Shown piece after piece: positions 55,551 through 64,000 of a stretch of 64,000 nt of DNA. The first letter of the stretch is position 1. The number at the start of each line of letters is the position of its first letter. Position numbers and translations under genes: made by a program. The notes below the pieces were generated by a model, which worked only from the letters and a program-made list of their open reading frames with translations, searched no databases and was not told the DNA's origin. This DNA is from JABMQB01 sp964575025 (lineage in GTDB: Bacteria > Bacteroidota > Bacteroidia > Bacteroidales > Prolixibacteraceae): the NCBI GenBank assembly GCA_964575025.1, contig CAZNPV010000019.1, forward strand, positions 1 to 64,000, in the 5' to 3' direction.

Positions 55551-57581
55551 ATGAATACTTCATTAGCAAAAAAAGCCGCTGATAATATCCGCATCCTTTC
55601 AGCGGCAATGGTTGAAAAGGCAAAATCAGGGCACCCCGGGGGAGCTATGGGGGGAGCCGACTTTATACACATCCTTTATTCTGAGTTTCTAACCTATGAT
55701 CCCTCGGATATGGAATGGATTAACCGTGACCGGTTTTTCCTAGACCCGGGGCATATGTCACCAATGTTGTATAGCGTCCTGGCCCTGGCAGGAAGATACA
55801 GTCTGAGTGATCTGGCTAATTTCCGCCAATGGAAAAGCGTAACCCCTGGCCATCCCGAACTGGATGTAAAACGGGGCGTGGAAAACACCTCAGGACCCCT
55901 GGGTCAGGGACATGTAATTGCTGTGGGTGCTGCCATTACCGAACGTTTCCTGGTCCAACGTTTTGGCGAGTGGATGGCCCATAAAACCTATACCTTTATT
56001 TCCGACGGGGGAATCCAGGAAGAGATCTCACAGGGAGCAGGCCGGATTGCCGGATTTCTGGGGCTCAGCAACCTGATCATGTTTTATGATTCCAACGATA
56101 TTCAGCTTTCAACGGATACAAACGCGGTTACCAATGAAAATACTGCCCTGAAATACCAGGCCTGGGGATGGAATGTCTTATCCATCAACGGAAATGACCC
56201 GGATGCCATCAGAAATGCACTGAAAACGGCTCATAAAGAACGGGAAAAACCTACACTTATCATTGGGAAAACGATCATGGGGAAAGGAGCAGTGACAGAA
56301 GATAATACCAGCTTCGAAAAACAGAATGCAACCCATGGAATGCCGCTAAGCGGTGCAGGAGCATCGTTCGCCAAAACCATAGCCAACCTGGGCGGTGATC
56401 CTGAAAATCCGTTTATGTTTTTCGATGAAGTAAAAAAATTATACAAAGAACGGGAAACCGAATTAGTAAAAAACGCTCAGGCCAAAAAAGCAGAACAGGC
56501 AAAATGGGAGTCAGAAAATCCGAAACTGGCAGCCAAACTGAAAAGATTCTTCTCAAAAGAGGCTCCTGATTTTGATTTTTCAGAAGTCATCCAGAAAGAT
56601 AACTCCGCCACAAGGAGTGCTTCGGGAGCAGTGCTGGGAACCATGGCAGGCAAGGTTGAAAACCTGATTGTAGCTTCAGCGGATCTCAGCAATTCCGATA
56701 AAACCGATCAGTTTCTGAAGAAAACCACTGCTTTCACCAAAGGCGATTTCAGCGGCGCTTTTCTGCAGACCGGGGTTTCGGAGCTTACCATGGCCAGTCT
56801 TATGAACGGCATGGCCCTTCACGGAGGAGTGATCCCCGTATGTGCCACCTTCTTCGTATTCTCGGATTACATGAAACCGGCTGTTCGCCTGGCAGCCCTC
56901 ATGGAACTTCCGGTCAAATATGTATGGACTCACGATGCCTTCCGGGTAGGCGAAGACGGACCAACCCATCAGCCTGTAGAACAGGAAGCACAGATACGGT
57001 TGCTTGAAAAACTGAAAAACCACCATGGTAAAAACAGCATGTTGGTGCTGCGCCCTGCCGATGTACACGAAACAACCGTAGCCTATAAAATGGGATTTGA
57101 AAATACCAAAACACCCACGGCCTTTATTCTTTCCCGCCAGAATATTAATAACCTTCCGGCAAAAGGAAATCCCTATCAACAGGCATTACAAGCCACAAAA
57201 GGAGCCTATGTTGTTGAAGATTGCAAAGGAATGCCCGATGTTGTTCTTCTTGCCAGTGGCTCTGAAGTTTCAACGCTGGTAGACGGCGCTGCTTTGCTCC
57301 GTGAAAGAAACGGGTTGAACGTACGCGTTGTCTCGGTGCCTTCGGAAGGAGTCTTCAGGAATCAGCCCGAAGCCTACCAAAAAGCCATACTCCCTGACGG
57401 TGTCAAACGATTCGGACTAACAGCCGGTATACCGGCAACCCTGGAAGGACTTACCGGTGAAAACGGAAAAGTATGGGGATTAAATACATTTGGGTACTCT
57501 GCTCCTTACAAGGTCCTGGATGAGAAACTGGGCTTTACCGGTGAGAATGTATACAATCAGGTCAAAGAGATGCTTGCCTGA
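55551..57581 (+). CDS. tkt: Transketolase
   Basis: Transketolase moves two-carbon units between pentose and hexose phosphates using thiamine diphosphate. The 676-residue chain has the ThDP-binding domain (about 1-320; KSGHPGGAMGGADF, SDGGIQEEISQGAGRIAG), a pyrimidine-binding domain (about 350-520; VKYVWTHDAFRVGEDGPTHQ) and a C-terminal domain. It could receive ribulose-5-phosphate made by Gnd and supply erythrose-4-phosphate for PdxB. It has its own promoter and ends 31 bases before the convergent SGNH hydrolase gene. Confidence 0.96.
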   Translation: MNTSLAKKAADNIRILSAAMVEKAKSGHPGGAMGGADFIHILYSEFLTYDPSDMEWINRDRFFLDPGHMSPMLYSVLALAGRYSLSDLANFRQWKSVTPGHPELDVKRGVENTSGPLGQGHVIAVGAAITERFLVQRFGEWMAHKTYTFISDGGIQEEISQGAGRIAGFLGLSNLIMFYDSNDIQLSTDTNAVTNENTALKYQAWGWNVLSINGNDPDAIRNALKTAHKEREKPTLIIGKTIMGKGAVTEDNTSFEKQNATHGMPLSGAGASFAKTIANLGGDPENPFMFFDEVKKLYKERETELVKNAQAKKAEQAKWESENPKLAAKLKRFFSKEAPDFDFSEVIQKDNSATRSASGAVLGTMAGKVENLIVASADLSNSDKTDQFLKKTTAFTKGDFSGAFLQTGVSELTMASLMNGMALHGGVIPVCATFFVFSDYMKPAVRLAALMELPVKYVWTHDAFRVGEDGPTHQPVEQEAQIRLLEKLKNHHGKNSMLVLRPADVHETTVAYKMGFENTKTPTAFILSRQNINNLPAKGNPYQQALQATKGAYVVEDCKGMPDVVLLASGSEVSTLVDGAALLRERNGLNVRVVSVPSEGVFRNQPEAYQKAILPDGVKRFGLTAGIPATLEGLTGENGKVWGLNTFGYSAPYKVLDEKLGFTGENVYNQVKEMLA

Positions 57582-57612
57582 TCAATGAAGAAGGGGGTTC
57601 ACCTCTCTCCAT

Positions 57613-58377
57613 TCACATCCCGACCGATTGCAGCCATGCCTCAGCCATCAGCTGGCACCCTGCCATCGAAGGATGTACCCCATCTTCGGTCCAGAAAACA
57701 GGAGGTGCTACGGTAGCAGCTTCCGTAAAGATTTTCTGATAAGGAACCCAGGTAGCTTCAAATTCCTCCGCAATGCGGGCTGCTATATCCTGATACCGGC
57801 TGAAAGGCTCGATCCAGCTTTCATCGACAGCCTGGGTATCCGGCAAAATAAACGGCTCACAAATAACCAGTTTAACATTGGGCAGGACTTCAATCGTCTG
57901 ATTCAGCAAGGCACGAAAATCCCTTTCGTAGATTTCAGGAGTACCGTCATAAAAACCATTCCGTTTGTGCCAGTAATCATTTACGCCTATCAGAATACTC
58001 AACACATCGGGTTTCAGATTCAGACAATCCTTCTGCCAACGCTCAGCCAGCTGATACACTTTGTTGCCGCTAATACCCCTGTTATAAATAACCAGCTCCC
58101 TGGCAGCCAGCTTTCGTAATAATTCAGAAGCAGCGATGAATGCATATCCGGCACCAAAGGACCGGATATAATTCGGAAGTTCCAGCCTTTTATCCCTGCC
58201 GGCATCCGTAATGGAATCCCCCTGAAAAAGAACAACATCTTTCTCAGAAAAAAAACTTCCGGAGGATTTCTCTTTCTGACCGGATGAAACACAGGATGAA
58301 ACCAGGGCAGGAATACTTGCCAGCGCAGCAACACCCACTGCCGATTTGGTTAAAAAATTACGTCTTGAAAAGTTCAT
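57613..58377 (-). CDS. SGNH/GDSL hydrolase lipoprotein, Tat signal
   Basis: The 254-residue protein has a twin-Arg start (MNFSRRNFLTKS), a hydrophobic stretch and a lipobox ending at Cys29. The SGNH blocks are visible: FQGDSITDAG with the nucleophile Ser, the block III motif GVNDYW, and DGVHPS supplying the Asp-x-x-His pair. It is probably an envelope esterase, with acetyl-xylan or other carbohydrate esters as possible substrates, but nothing nearby fixes this. Confidence 0.88.
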   Translation of the reverse strand: MNFSRRNFLTKSAVGVAALASIPALVSSCVSSGQKEKSSGSFFSEKDVVLFQGDSITDAGRDKRLELPNYIRSFGAGYAFIAASELLRKLAARELVIYNRGISGNKVYQLAERWQKDCLNLKPDVLSILIGVNDYWHKRNGFYDGTPEIYERDFRALLNQTIEVLPNVKLVICEPFILPDTQAVDESWIEPFSRYQDIAARIAEEFEATWVPYQKIFTEAATVAPPVFWTEDGVHPSMAGCQLMAEAWLQSVGM

Positions 58378-58434
58378 GGTTCGTTGGATTTTTTATTTGA
58401 ATCTGTTAAAATACAATTCATACCAGGACTGCTC

Positions 58435-59628
58435 TTATTTGTTTGACAGCAATTTATCAGCCATTGCATCCGCCAGTTTTACCAGTTCTTCTTTGCAGGT
58501 TGATTTTAAAGCCCCCTTCTCTTCAACCGGTTCGTGAACCAGCTCCCAATTCATTTTTTCTGCAAACTCCTTCAGGTTTTTAACGCCCCCCCCACTCCAG
58601 GAATAATTACCGAAAAGACCCAGATAATGATTCTTGGGAGCCATGTGCAGAAGAGTGGAAAGCAACATCTCAACGGGCGGTAAAGCTGAACCGTTGTAAG
58701 CCGGACTACCGATTATACATCCTTTGTACTTAAAAATATCGTTGATCAGATAGGAAGCATGTGTTTTCGAAGCATCGTAAACCCGTATATTCTTAATTCC
58801 CCGTACGGCAAGCTGCCGGGCAATCACTTCTGCCATTTTCCGGGTATGACCATACATAGAACCATAGATGATACTTACTCCCTCATCCGTTTCATAGGAA
58901 CTCCATTTGTTGTAACGGGCCAGGATCCAATCGATGTGTGATCTCCACACCGGTCCGTGTGTGGCCCCAATGATCCGTATATCCAAAGGTTCCAGTTTGG
59001 TGAGTGCCCGCCGGGTATGAGGGCAATATTTCCCGACAATATTGGTAAAATAACGCATGCTCTCGGCCTCATAGAAATCCAGGTTGATCTCATCATCAAA
59101 AACGCCGCCATCCAGCGTACCAAAACTGCCAAAAGCATCCCCCGAAAAAATGATCTTATGTTTCTTTTCGTAGGTAACCATCGTCTCAGGCCAGTGAACC
59201 ATGGGAATCATGTAAAAACTGAGGTTGCACTGCCCCAGGTCCAGGGAATCCCCCTCGTTAACAAGCAGATAATTCTCCGGTTTGAAATAAAAATTCTCAA
59301 TCAGCGGGAATGTTTTTTTATTTCCTACCAGCTGACAATCCGGATAACGCGACCGGACCGCCCTGATTGCTCCCGAATGATCAGGCTCCATATGATTGAT
59401 GATCAAATAATCAACCTTTCTCTCCCCGAGAAGCTCTTCTATGGTATCAAGGTAATCATCGATAAACTGACGCTCTACCGTGTCAATCAAAGCTATTTTC
59501 TCATCTATAATTAAATAGGAATTATAGGAAATTCCATAGGGAAGAGGCCACAGGTTTTCAAACAAATGGGTACGCCGGTCATTGAAACCCAGAAAATAGA
59601 TGCTATCGGTAAGTCTGACAGGATTCAT
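58435..59628 (-). CDS. A-type flavodiiron protein (FprA family)
   Basis: The 397-residue protein joins a metallo-beta-lactamase-like diiron domain (about 1-245) to a flavodoxin domain (about 250-395). Diiron ligands are seen in INHMEPDHSG (His-x-Glu-x-Asp-His), MVHWPETM, FSGDAFGSFG and GATHGPVW, and the FMN loop in IIYGSMYGHTRKMAE. Such enzymes reduce oxygen to water and/or nitric oxide to nitrous oxide in anaerobes. No fused or adjacent rubredoxin is present, so its electron donor is encoded elsewhere. Confidence 0.94.
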   Translation of the reverse strand: MNPVRLTDSIYFLGFNDRRTHLFENLWPLPYGISYNSYLIIDEKIALIDTVERQFIDDYLDTIEELLGERKVDYLIINHMEPDHSGAIRAVRSRYPDCQLVGNKKTFPLIENFYFKPENYLLVNEGDSLDLGQCNLSFYMIPMVHWPETMVTYEKKHKIIFSGDAFGSFGTLDGGVFDDEINLDFYEAESMRYFTNIVGKYCPHTRRALTKLEPLDIRIIGATHGPVWRSHIDWILARYNKWSSYETDEGVSIIYGSMYGHTRKMAEVIARQLAVRGIKNIRVYDASKTHASYLINDIFKYKGCIIGSPAYNGSALPPVEMLLSTLLHMAPKNHYLGLFGNYSWSGGGVKNLKEFAEKMNWELVHEPVEEKGALKSTCKEELVKLADAMADKLLSNK

Positions 59629-59744
59629 ACGTAAAAATTTATGGTTTTTTGTTTAAATACGAAAGTAATGATTTTAATTGAAAGATTATCGGTGAACAAG
59701 CTAATCAGAAATGAGAAAATAGTGTAAGTATCACAAAATATCTA

Positions 59745-59752
59745 TATTTTTG
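59745..59752 (+). promoter_or_regulatory. -7 box of mltG
   Basis: TATTTTTG matches TAnnTTTG. Transcription near 59759 would exclude a TTG start at 59750 and supports the ATG at 59771. The -33 element is not clear. Confidence 0.45.
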
Positions 59753-59770
59753 CTCCTAAAAAACAGGCGG

Positions 59771-60832
59771 ATGCCATTGAAAACAAGAAATAAATTAATG
59801 CTCTTCCCCAAAATCGGAAAAATAATTATTGTTGTTTTTGCCATTGCTTTTATCATCACCGGACTGCAGGCCTGGAAGTTGTTTCGATACATTTTTGCTG
59901 AAAACGTTATACAGGACTATATTCTTATCATTCCTGAGGAAGCAACCTTCGAACAGGTTACAGACAGCCTGGAAATCCATGAGGTTCTGGTCAGTTACAA
60001 AGCATTCCGATGGGTTTCAAAAAAGAAAGAATACCCCGACCTGATCAAGCCGGGTCGTTATCTTCTCAAACAGGATATGAATACAAACGAACTGGTGAAC
60101 ATGCTCCGGATTGGCAATCAGGAGCCTGTAAACATCACTTTTTCAAATATCCGTTTCAAAGAAGACTTTGCAGCCGCGATAAGCCGGTACATAGAAGCCG
60201 ATTCTGCTGAGATTCTCCGCTTGTTTCACGACACGGCGCTCATCCGAAAGTTCGGATTTACTTCGGAAACCTTCCCGGTCATGTTTATTCCGAACACCTA
60301 TGAAATGTACTGGACCACCTCCCCCTCTGAGTTTGCCCGTAGGATGAAGATTGAATACACCCGTTTCTGGAATGAGACACGGACAGCCAAAGCCGGACAA
60401 CTTGGGCTGACACCTGTGGAGGTTTCTATTCTGGCTTCCATTGTTCAGGAAGAAACCATTAAAGAAGAGGAAAAACCGGTGGTTGCCGGATTGTATCTGA
60501 ACCGCCTGAAACGGGGTATTGCCCTTCAGGCAGATCCGACCATTAAATATGCCCTCGGGAACTTTGAAATACGGCGTGTTCTAAACGGCCATCTTACCAT
60601 TGATTCACCGTACAATACCTATAAATATGCAGGCCTCCCTCCCGGGCCGATTAACTTCCCGGAGATCTCCTCCCTTGAGGCAGTCTTGCATTATGAAGAC
60701 CACAATTATCTGTATATGTGCGCCAGGGAAGACTTCTCAGGGTATCATCGTTTTGCAAGCACCCTTGCGGAACACAACCGGAATGCGCAACTTTACAGGC
60801 AGGCACTCAACAGGAATAAAATATACAATTAA
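59771..60832 (+). CDS. mltG: Endolytic murein transglycosylase
   Basis: MltG cleaves nascent peptidoglycan and is thought to end glycan strands. The 353 residues have a single N-terminal membrane helix (about 15-38) and a YceG domain. The catalytic Glu lies in LASIVQEETIKEEE near residue 215, followed by GLYLNRLKRGIALQADPTIKYALG and GLPPGPINFPEISSLEAVL. I start at the ATG 59771 because the upstream TTG falls inside the -7 box. It is 26 bases ahead of the TIGR01212 gene and likely cotranscribed. Confidence 0.95.
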   Translation: MPLKTRNKLMLFPKIGKIIIVVFAIAFIITGLQAWKLFRYIFAENVIQDYILIIPEEATFEQVTDSLEIHEVLVSYKAFRWVSKKKEYPDLIKPGRYLLKQDMNTNELVNMLRIGNQEPVNITFSNIRFKEDFAAAISRYIEADSAEILRLFHDTALIRKFGFTSETFPVMFIPNTYEMYWTTSPSEFARRMKIEYTRFWNETRTAKAGQLGLTPVEVSILASIVQEETIKEEEKPVVAGLYLNRLKRGIALQADPTIKYALGNFEIRRVLNGHLTIDSPYNTYKYAGLPPGPINFPEISSLEAVLHYEDHNYLYMCAREDFSGYHRFASTLAEHNRNAQLYRQALNRNKIYN

Positions 60833-60858
60833 CACAGCGCAGCGTTGAGACAACAAGT

Positions 60859-61806
60859 ATGAAAAGTTTTGATTTTCCCTGGGGACATTCAAAAAGATAC
60901 AACGCGTTTCCAGCATCTTTCAGATTGCAATTTCAGGAACGCGTCCAAAAGATTTCCGTGGATGCCGGCTTTACCTGTCCCAACCGGGATGGCACCAAAG
61001 GCACCGGGGGGTGTACCTATTGCAACAACCATGCGTTCAGTCCTCCTTATTGTCATCCTGCTGAAAGCATAAGCAGTCAGCTTCAAAAAGGCATCGTTTT
61101 TTTCTCCGGGAAGTACCCCTCGATGCATTTTCTTGCCTATTTTCAATCCTACAGCAACACCTATGCTCCCCTGGATATCCTCAAAAAAAGATACGGCGAA
61201 GCACTCCGGCACCCGAAAGTGGTCGGTCTGGTGATAGCAACCCGTCCCGATTGCCTGGAACCGGAAGTCCTGGATTATCTGGCAGACCTGTCCCGCTCCT
61301 GCTATATCATGCTCGAGTTGGGTATCGAGTCACATCTGGATGCAACCCTCGAAAAAATCAACCGTTGTCATACCTTTCAGGAATCGGTCTTTACGCTGAA
61401 AGAAACACGGCGCCGGGGAATCCGTACCTGTGCCCATATGATCCTGGGACTTCCCGGTGAACAAAAGGAACAGTTCCTGGACCAGGCAAAAGCTGTCTCC
61501 CGGTTGCCGGTTGATAACCTCAAACTCCATCAACTGCAAATTCATAAAGATACGCTCCTTGAAAAACAGTACAGGGAGTCTCCCGGTGATTTTCATTTGT
61601 TCTCAGCTGACGAATACACCGAACTGGTCGTTGACTATCTGGAACGGCTGAATCCCGGAATTATCGTGGAACGCTTTATCAGCCAGGCTCCTCCTGAATG
61701 GCTCGTAGCTCCCCGATGGGGAATAAAAAATTATGCCTTTGTAGACCGGGTAAACAAAAAACTCGAAGAACGGAATACCTGGCAGGGACACCTCTATGAT
61801 TCCTGA
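60859..61806 (+). CDS. TIGR01212/YhcC-like radical SAM protein
   Basis: The 315-residue protein matches the TIGR01212 radical SAM family. Its N-terminal FTCPNRDGTKGTGGCTYCNN holds the three cluster Cys in the spaced pattern typical of this family, and the SAM-binding strands follow (LAYFQSYSNTYAPLD, VVGLVIATRPDCL, MLELGIES). Related Elp3-like enzymes modify tRNA, but the substrate of this family is not firmly established to my knowledge. It follows mltG by 26 bases. Confidence 0.9.
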   Translation: MKSFDFPWGHSKRYNAFPASFRLQFQERVQKISVDAGFTCPNRDGTKGTGGCTYCNNHAFSPPYCHPAESISSQLQKGIVFFSGKYPSMHFLAYFQSYSNTYAPLDILKKRYGEALRHPKVVGLVIATRPDCLEPEVLDYLADLSRSCYIMLELGIESHLDATLEKINRCHTFQESVFTLKETRRRGIRTCAHMILGLPGEQKEQFLDQAKAVSRLPVDNLKLHQLQIHKDTLLEKQYRESPGDFHLFSADEYTELVVDYLERLNPGIIVERFISQAPPEWLVAPRWGIKNYAFVDRVNKKLEERNTWQGHLYDS

Positions 61807-61850
61807 TTGCTTTGCTGGATACACCATCCGGAAAATCTCTTTTGAGAAAA

Positions 61851-63689
61851 TCACGAACCAAACAGTTGTTGTATCAGATCTTCCCGCTTCATAAAGCGTA
61901 ATGCACGGACAATGGAGTTCCTGTACTCGTTTTTGTACCAGAAAAAAAACTGCCGTTGATCCAGTTTTTCTTTTCTGCTCCGGGCAGTAACCACTTTTTC
62001 CATGGTATAGGGATGGTATCCGGAGTAATAAATGACCGTAGCCAAAGTCATAGGTGTAGGAGTAAAATCCTGTACCTGTTCCAGTTGAAGACCCAGTTTT
62101 TTTGCTTCCACAGCCAGAACGGCCATATCTTCCAGGGTACAGCCCGGATGACCCGAAATAAAATAAGGAACAACCTGTTGATTCAGGTTTGCTTGTTTAC
62201 TGATTGTATCAAACTCCTGTTTGAATTTCCTGAAAAGAGCAAAGGAAGGTTTTCTCATGATTTTCAGCACTTCATCCGATGTATGTTCCGGAGCCACTTT
62301 CAACCGGCCGGACACATGGTTGCTGACAACCTCCCTGAGGTAAGCCTGGTTATTCGCATCGGTTTCCTGACGCCCGGTTTTCGCCAGAAGCATGTCATAC
62401 CGGATTCCACTGCTGATAAAAACGTTTTTAACGCCCTGAATTCTGCTGACTTTCCGGTAAAGATCCAGCATGGGCTTCGGATTTATATCGAGATTTTTAC
62501 ATATGGATGGAAATATACAGGAAGGACGCTTACACGTGGCGCACATTTCCTGATCGATTCCTTTCATTTTATACATATTGGCAGACGGTCCTCCCAGGTC
62601 ACTTATGTGTCCTTTGAAATCAGGCATCTGTGTTATTGATTTCACTTCTTCCAACACCGATTTTTCGGAACGGCTTGAAATAAATTTTCCCTGATGAGCC
62701 GAAATGGTACAAAACGTACACCCTCCGAAGCATCCACGGTGGATATTCACGGAATGGCGGATCATCTGGTAAGCCGGTATCGGTTCCTTGTTAAAATAAC
62801 GCGGATGGGGCAGCCGGGTGAAAGGCAGGGCGTAAATTCTGTCGGCTTCTTTTTCTGAAAGCGGAGGCCAGGGGGGATTCACCACCAGTTTCCTGTTGCC
62901 GGTCCCCTGAATCAGCTTCCGGGCATGCACCTTGTTTGATTCCTCCTCGATGTGCTTGAAATTGCGGGCAAAGACCTTTTTATCCTGCAGGCACGCTTCA
63001 TAGGAAGCCAGTTCCAGTTCATGCCATCCCGGATTGGTTGCATACTTATTTCCCTGCGGAACCATGAAAGCCGTTTGGGGAATGTTCGTCAGGTTTTTTA
63101 CCGGCACTCCTTTCCGGACCAATCTGACAAACTGAACCAATGATTTTTCACCCATACCGTAAAAAAGCAGATCTGCCTTCGTATCTACCAGAATACCGGG
63201 CATCAGTGTATCTGACCAGTAATCGTAATGGGCCAGCCTCCGCATGGAAGCCTCAATGCCCCCAATGATGAGCGGAATATCGGGATAGAGCTTTTTCAGG
63301 ATCTTCGAATAGGTGAGGGTGGCATAATCAGGACGATATCCTGCCCTGCCTCCCGGTGTGTAAGCATCATTGGAACGTTTGCGCTTATTGGCTGTATAGT
63401 GATTGACCATCGAATCCATGCAGCCTGCCGTGATGGCAAAAAACAGATTGGGACGCCCCAGCTTTTTGAAATCGCGCAGGTCATCCTGCCAGTTGGGCTG
63501 AGGAACAACCGCTACTTTCAATCCTTCCGTTTCCAGAACCCTGCCGATAACCGCTGCTCCAAAAGAAGGATGATCCACATAGGCATCTCCGGAAAAGAGA
63601 ATGACATCCGCCCGCTCCCACCCCCTCATCTCCATCTCCTTACGGCTCGTGGGAAGCCAGTCGGTTATCGTATAGCCTGCATAATCCAT
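61851..63689 (-). CDS. YgiQ family radical SAM protein
   Basis: The 612-residue protein begins with a YgiQ N-terminal domain (ITDWLPTSRKEMEMRGW; a B12-binding-like fold, about 1-250). The radical SAM core has its cluster Cys in RGCFGGCTFCTISAHQG near residue 315 and continues to about 560. A second Cys-rich stretch MCATCKRPSCIFPSIC near residue 385 may bind another cluster. Function is unknown in all members I know. It is convergent with the TIGR01212 gene, so two radical SAM genes meet tail to tail. Confidence 0.92.
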   Translation of the reverse strand: MDYAGYTITDWLPTSRKEMEMRGWERADVILFSGDAYVDHPSFGAAVIGRVLETEGLKVAVVPQPNWQDDLRDFKKLGRPNLFFAITAGCMDSMVNHYTANKRKRSNDAYTPGGRAGYRPDYATLTYSKILKKLYPDIPLIIGGIEASMRRLAHYDYWSDTLMPGILVDTKADLLFYGMGEKSLVQFVRLVRKGVPVKNLTNIPQTAFMVPQGNKYATNPGWHELELASYEACLQDKKVFARNFKHIEEESNKVHARKLIQGTGNRKLVVNPPWPPLSEKEADRIYALPFTRLPHPRYFNKEPIPAYQMIRHSVNIHRGCFGGCTFCTISAHQGKFISSRSEKSVLEEVKSITQMPDFKGHISDLGGPSANMYKMKGIDQEMCATCKRPSCIFPSICKNLDINPKPMLDLYRKVSRIQGVKNVFISSGIRYDMLLAKTGRQETDANNQAYLREVVSNHVSGRLKVAPEHTSDEVLKIMRKPSFALFRKFKQEFDTISKQANLNQQVVPYFISGHPGCTLEDMAVLAVEAKKLGLQLEQVQDFTPTPMTLATVIYYSGYHPYTMEKVVTARSRKEKLDQRQFFFWYKNEYRNSIVRALRFMKREDLIQQLFGS

Positions 63690-63837
63690 CGTTTTTCCCT
63701 TCCGGTCATTGTAATTCCGCTAAGATAGCAAACTTAATGGTTATTGCTTAAGCCGTTGAGGGGAGGTTGTATAGAAGGATTGCCTATGCATCCTGAACGG
63801 TTTCGATATATATTCACTTGCTGTTTCATTTTTTTCG

Positions 63838-64000
63838 GACTGAAAGCCCGCTTCTACTGTTCTTCGGGCTGAAAGCCCGGGTTATTTCAGCCCGGGGCAA
63901 CACTCCGGGTTAAATGACGATCCTACAACTTCGCCCTGAAAGGGCAGGTTAATATCATACCGCAGGGGTAAGCTGCCCTTTCAGGGCGGAATTCATGACT
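63838..64000. repeat. REP-like inverted-repeat element
   Basis: The 311 bases to the right of the YgiQ gene contain no gene. From 63838 they hold a family of palindromes built on GAA loops: CGGGCT-GAA-AGCCCG (63865-63879), GCCCT-GAA-AGGGC (63933-63945) and its exact inverted copy GCCCT-TTC-AGGGC (63975-63987). A 16-base arm at 63932-63947 is the perfect reverse complement of 63973-63988. Additional half-sites occur at 63840-63850 and 63887-63895. This looks like a dispersed intergenic repeat of REP type and continues past the window edge. Confidence 0.75.

Overview
The window is a chromosomal segment of a Bacteroidota bacterium, most likely a Bacteroidales/Marinilabiliales-type anaerobe. The evidence is TTTG-N18..20-TAnnTTTG promoters (at least ten candidates), a DUF5606 protein, an OmpA protein with thrombospondin-3 calcium repeats, lipoproteins, large fused PurL, PdxB, and a hexuronate pathway that uses the UxaE epimerase. 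No rRNA, tRNA, phage, insertion sequence or CRISPR array was seen. Both edges carry intergenic repeats: an 8-base tandem array on the left and an inverted-repeat REP-like element on the right.

Layout. Bases 1-12 kb hold an AbgT transporter, pyruvate phosphate dikinase, a methyltransferase, a membrane protein, a PD40 lipoprotein, Hcp with a long structured leader, and a Kef-type antiporter. Bases 12-21 kb hold a GH8 xylan-oligosaccharide hydrolase, a self-cleaving S24 repressor divergent from DNA polymerase IV across overlapping palindromes, ArgS, an OmpA protein, a candidate structured RNA, DUF5606 and an ECF sigma factor. Bases 21-31 kb hold DJ-1, PurL, methylmalonyl-CoA epimerase, a DoxX/Gfo-Idh pair and a HlyD-TolC export operon without a visible pump.

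The centre (31.3-48.7 kb) is a divergent sugar-acid regulon. The minus-strand operon is uxaE-uxaC-kdgK-eda-TRAP transporter (P, Q, M). The plus-strand operon is lacI-SDR fructuronate reductase-Gfo/Idh-PfkB kinase-LarA-like nickel epimerase-pdxB-gnd. The same 14-base LacI-type operator lies at the promoter of each operon. No mannonate dehydratase (UxuA) is present, while an intact LarA-family enzyme, a second sugar kinase and 6-phosphogluconate dehydrogenase are. I propose a bypass: hexuronate to mannonate, to gluconate, to 6-phosphogluconate, to ribulose-5-phosphate. This is inference; only the gene content, operators and LarA active-site residues are seen directly. The LacI gene lacks an ATG/GTG/TTG start that would include its DNA-binding domain.

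Bases 48.8-64 kb hold a signalling module (RsbW-like ATPase fused to GNAT, an orphan NMT1-type binding lipoprotein, and a Cache-HAMP-SpoIIE phosphatase), a small exported protein, SerA, transketolase, an SGNH hydrolase, a flavodiiron protein, MltG and two radical SAM proteins (TIGR01212 and YgiQ families).
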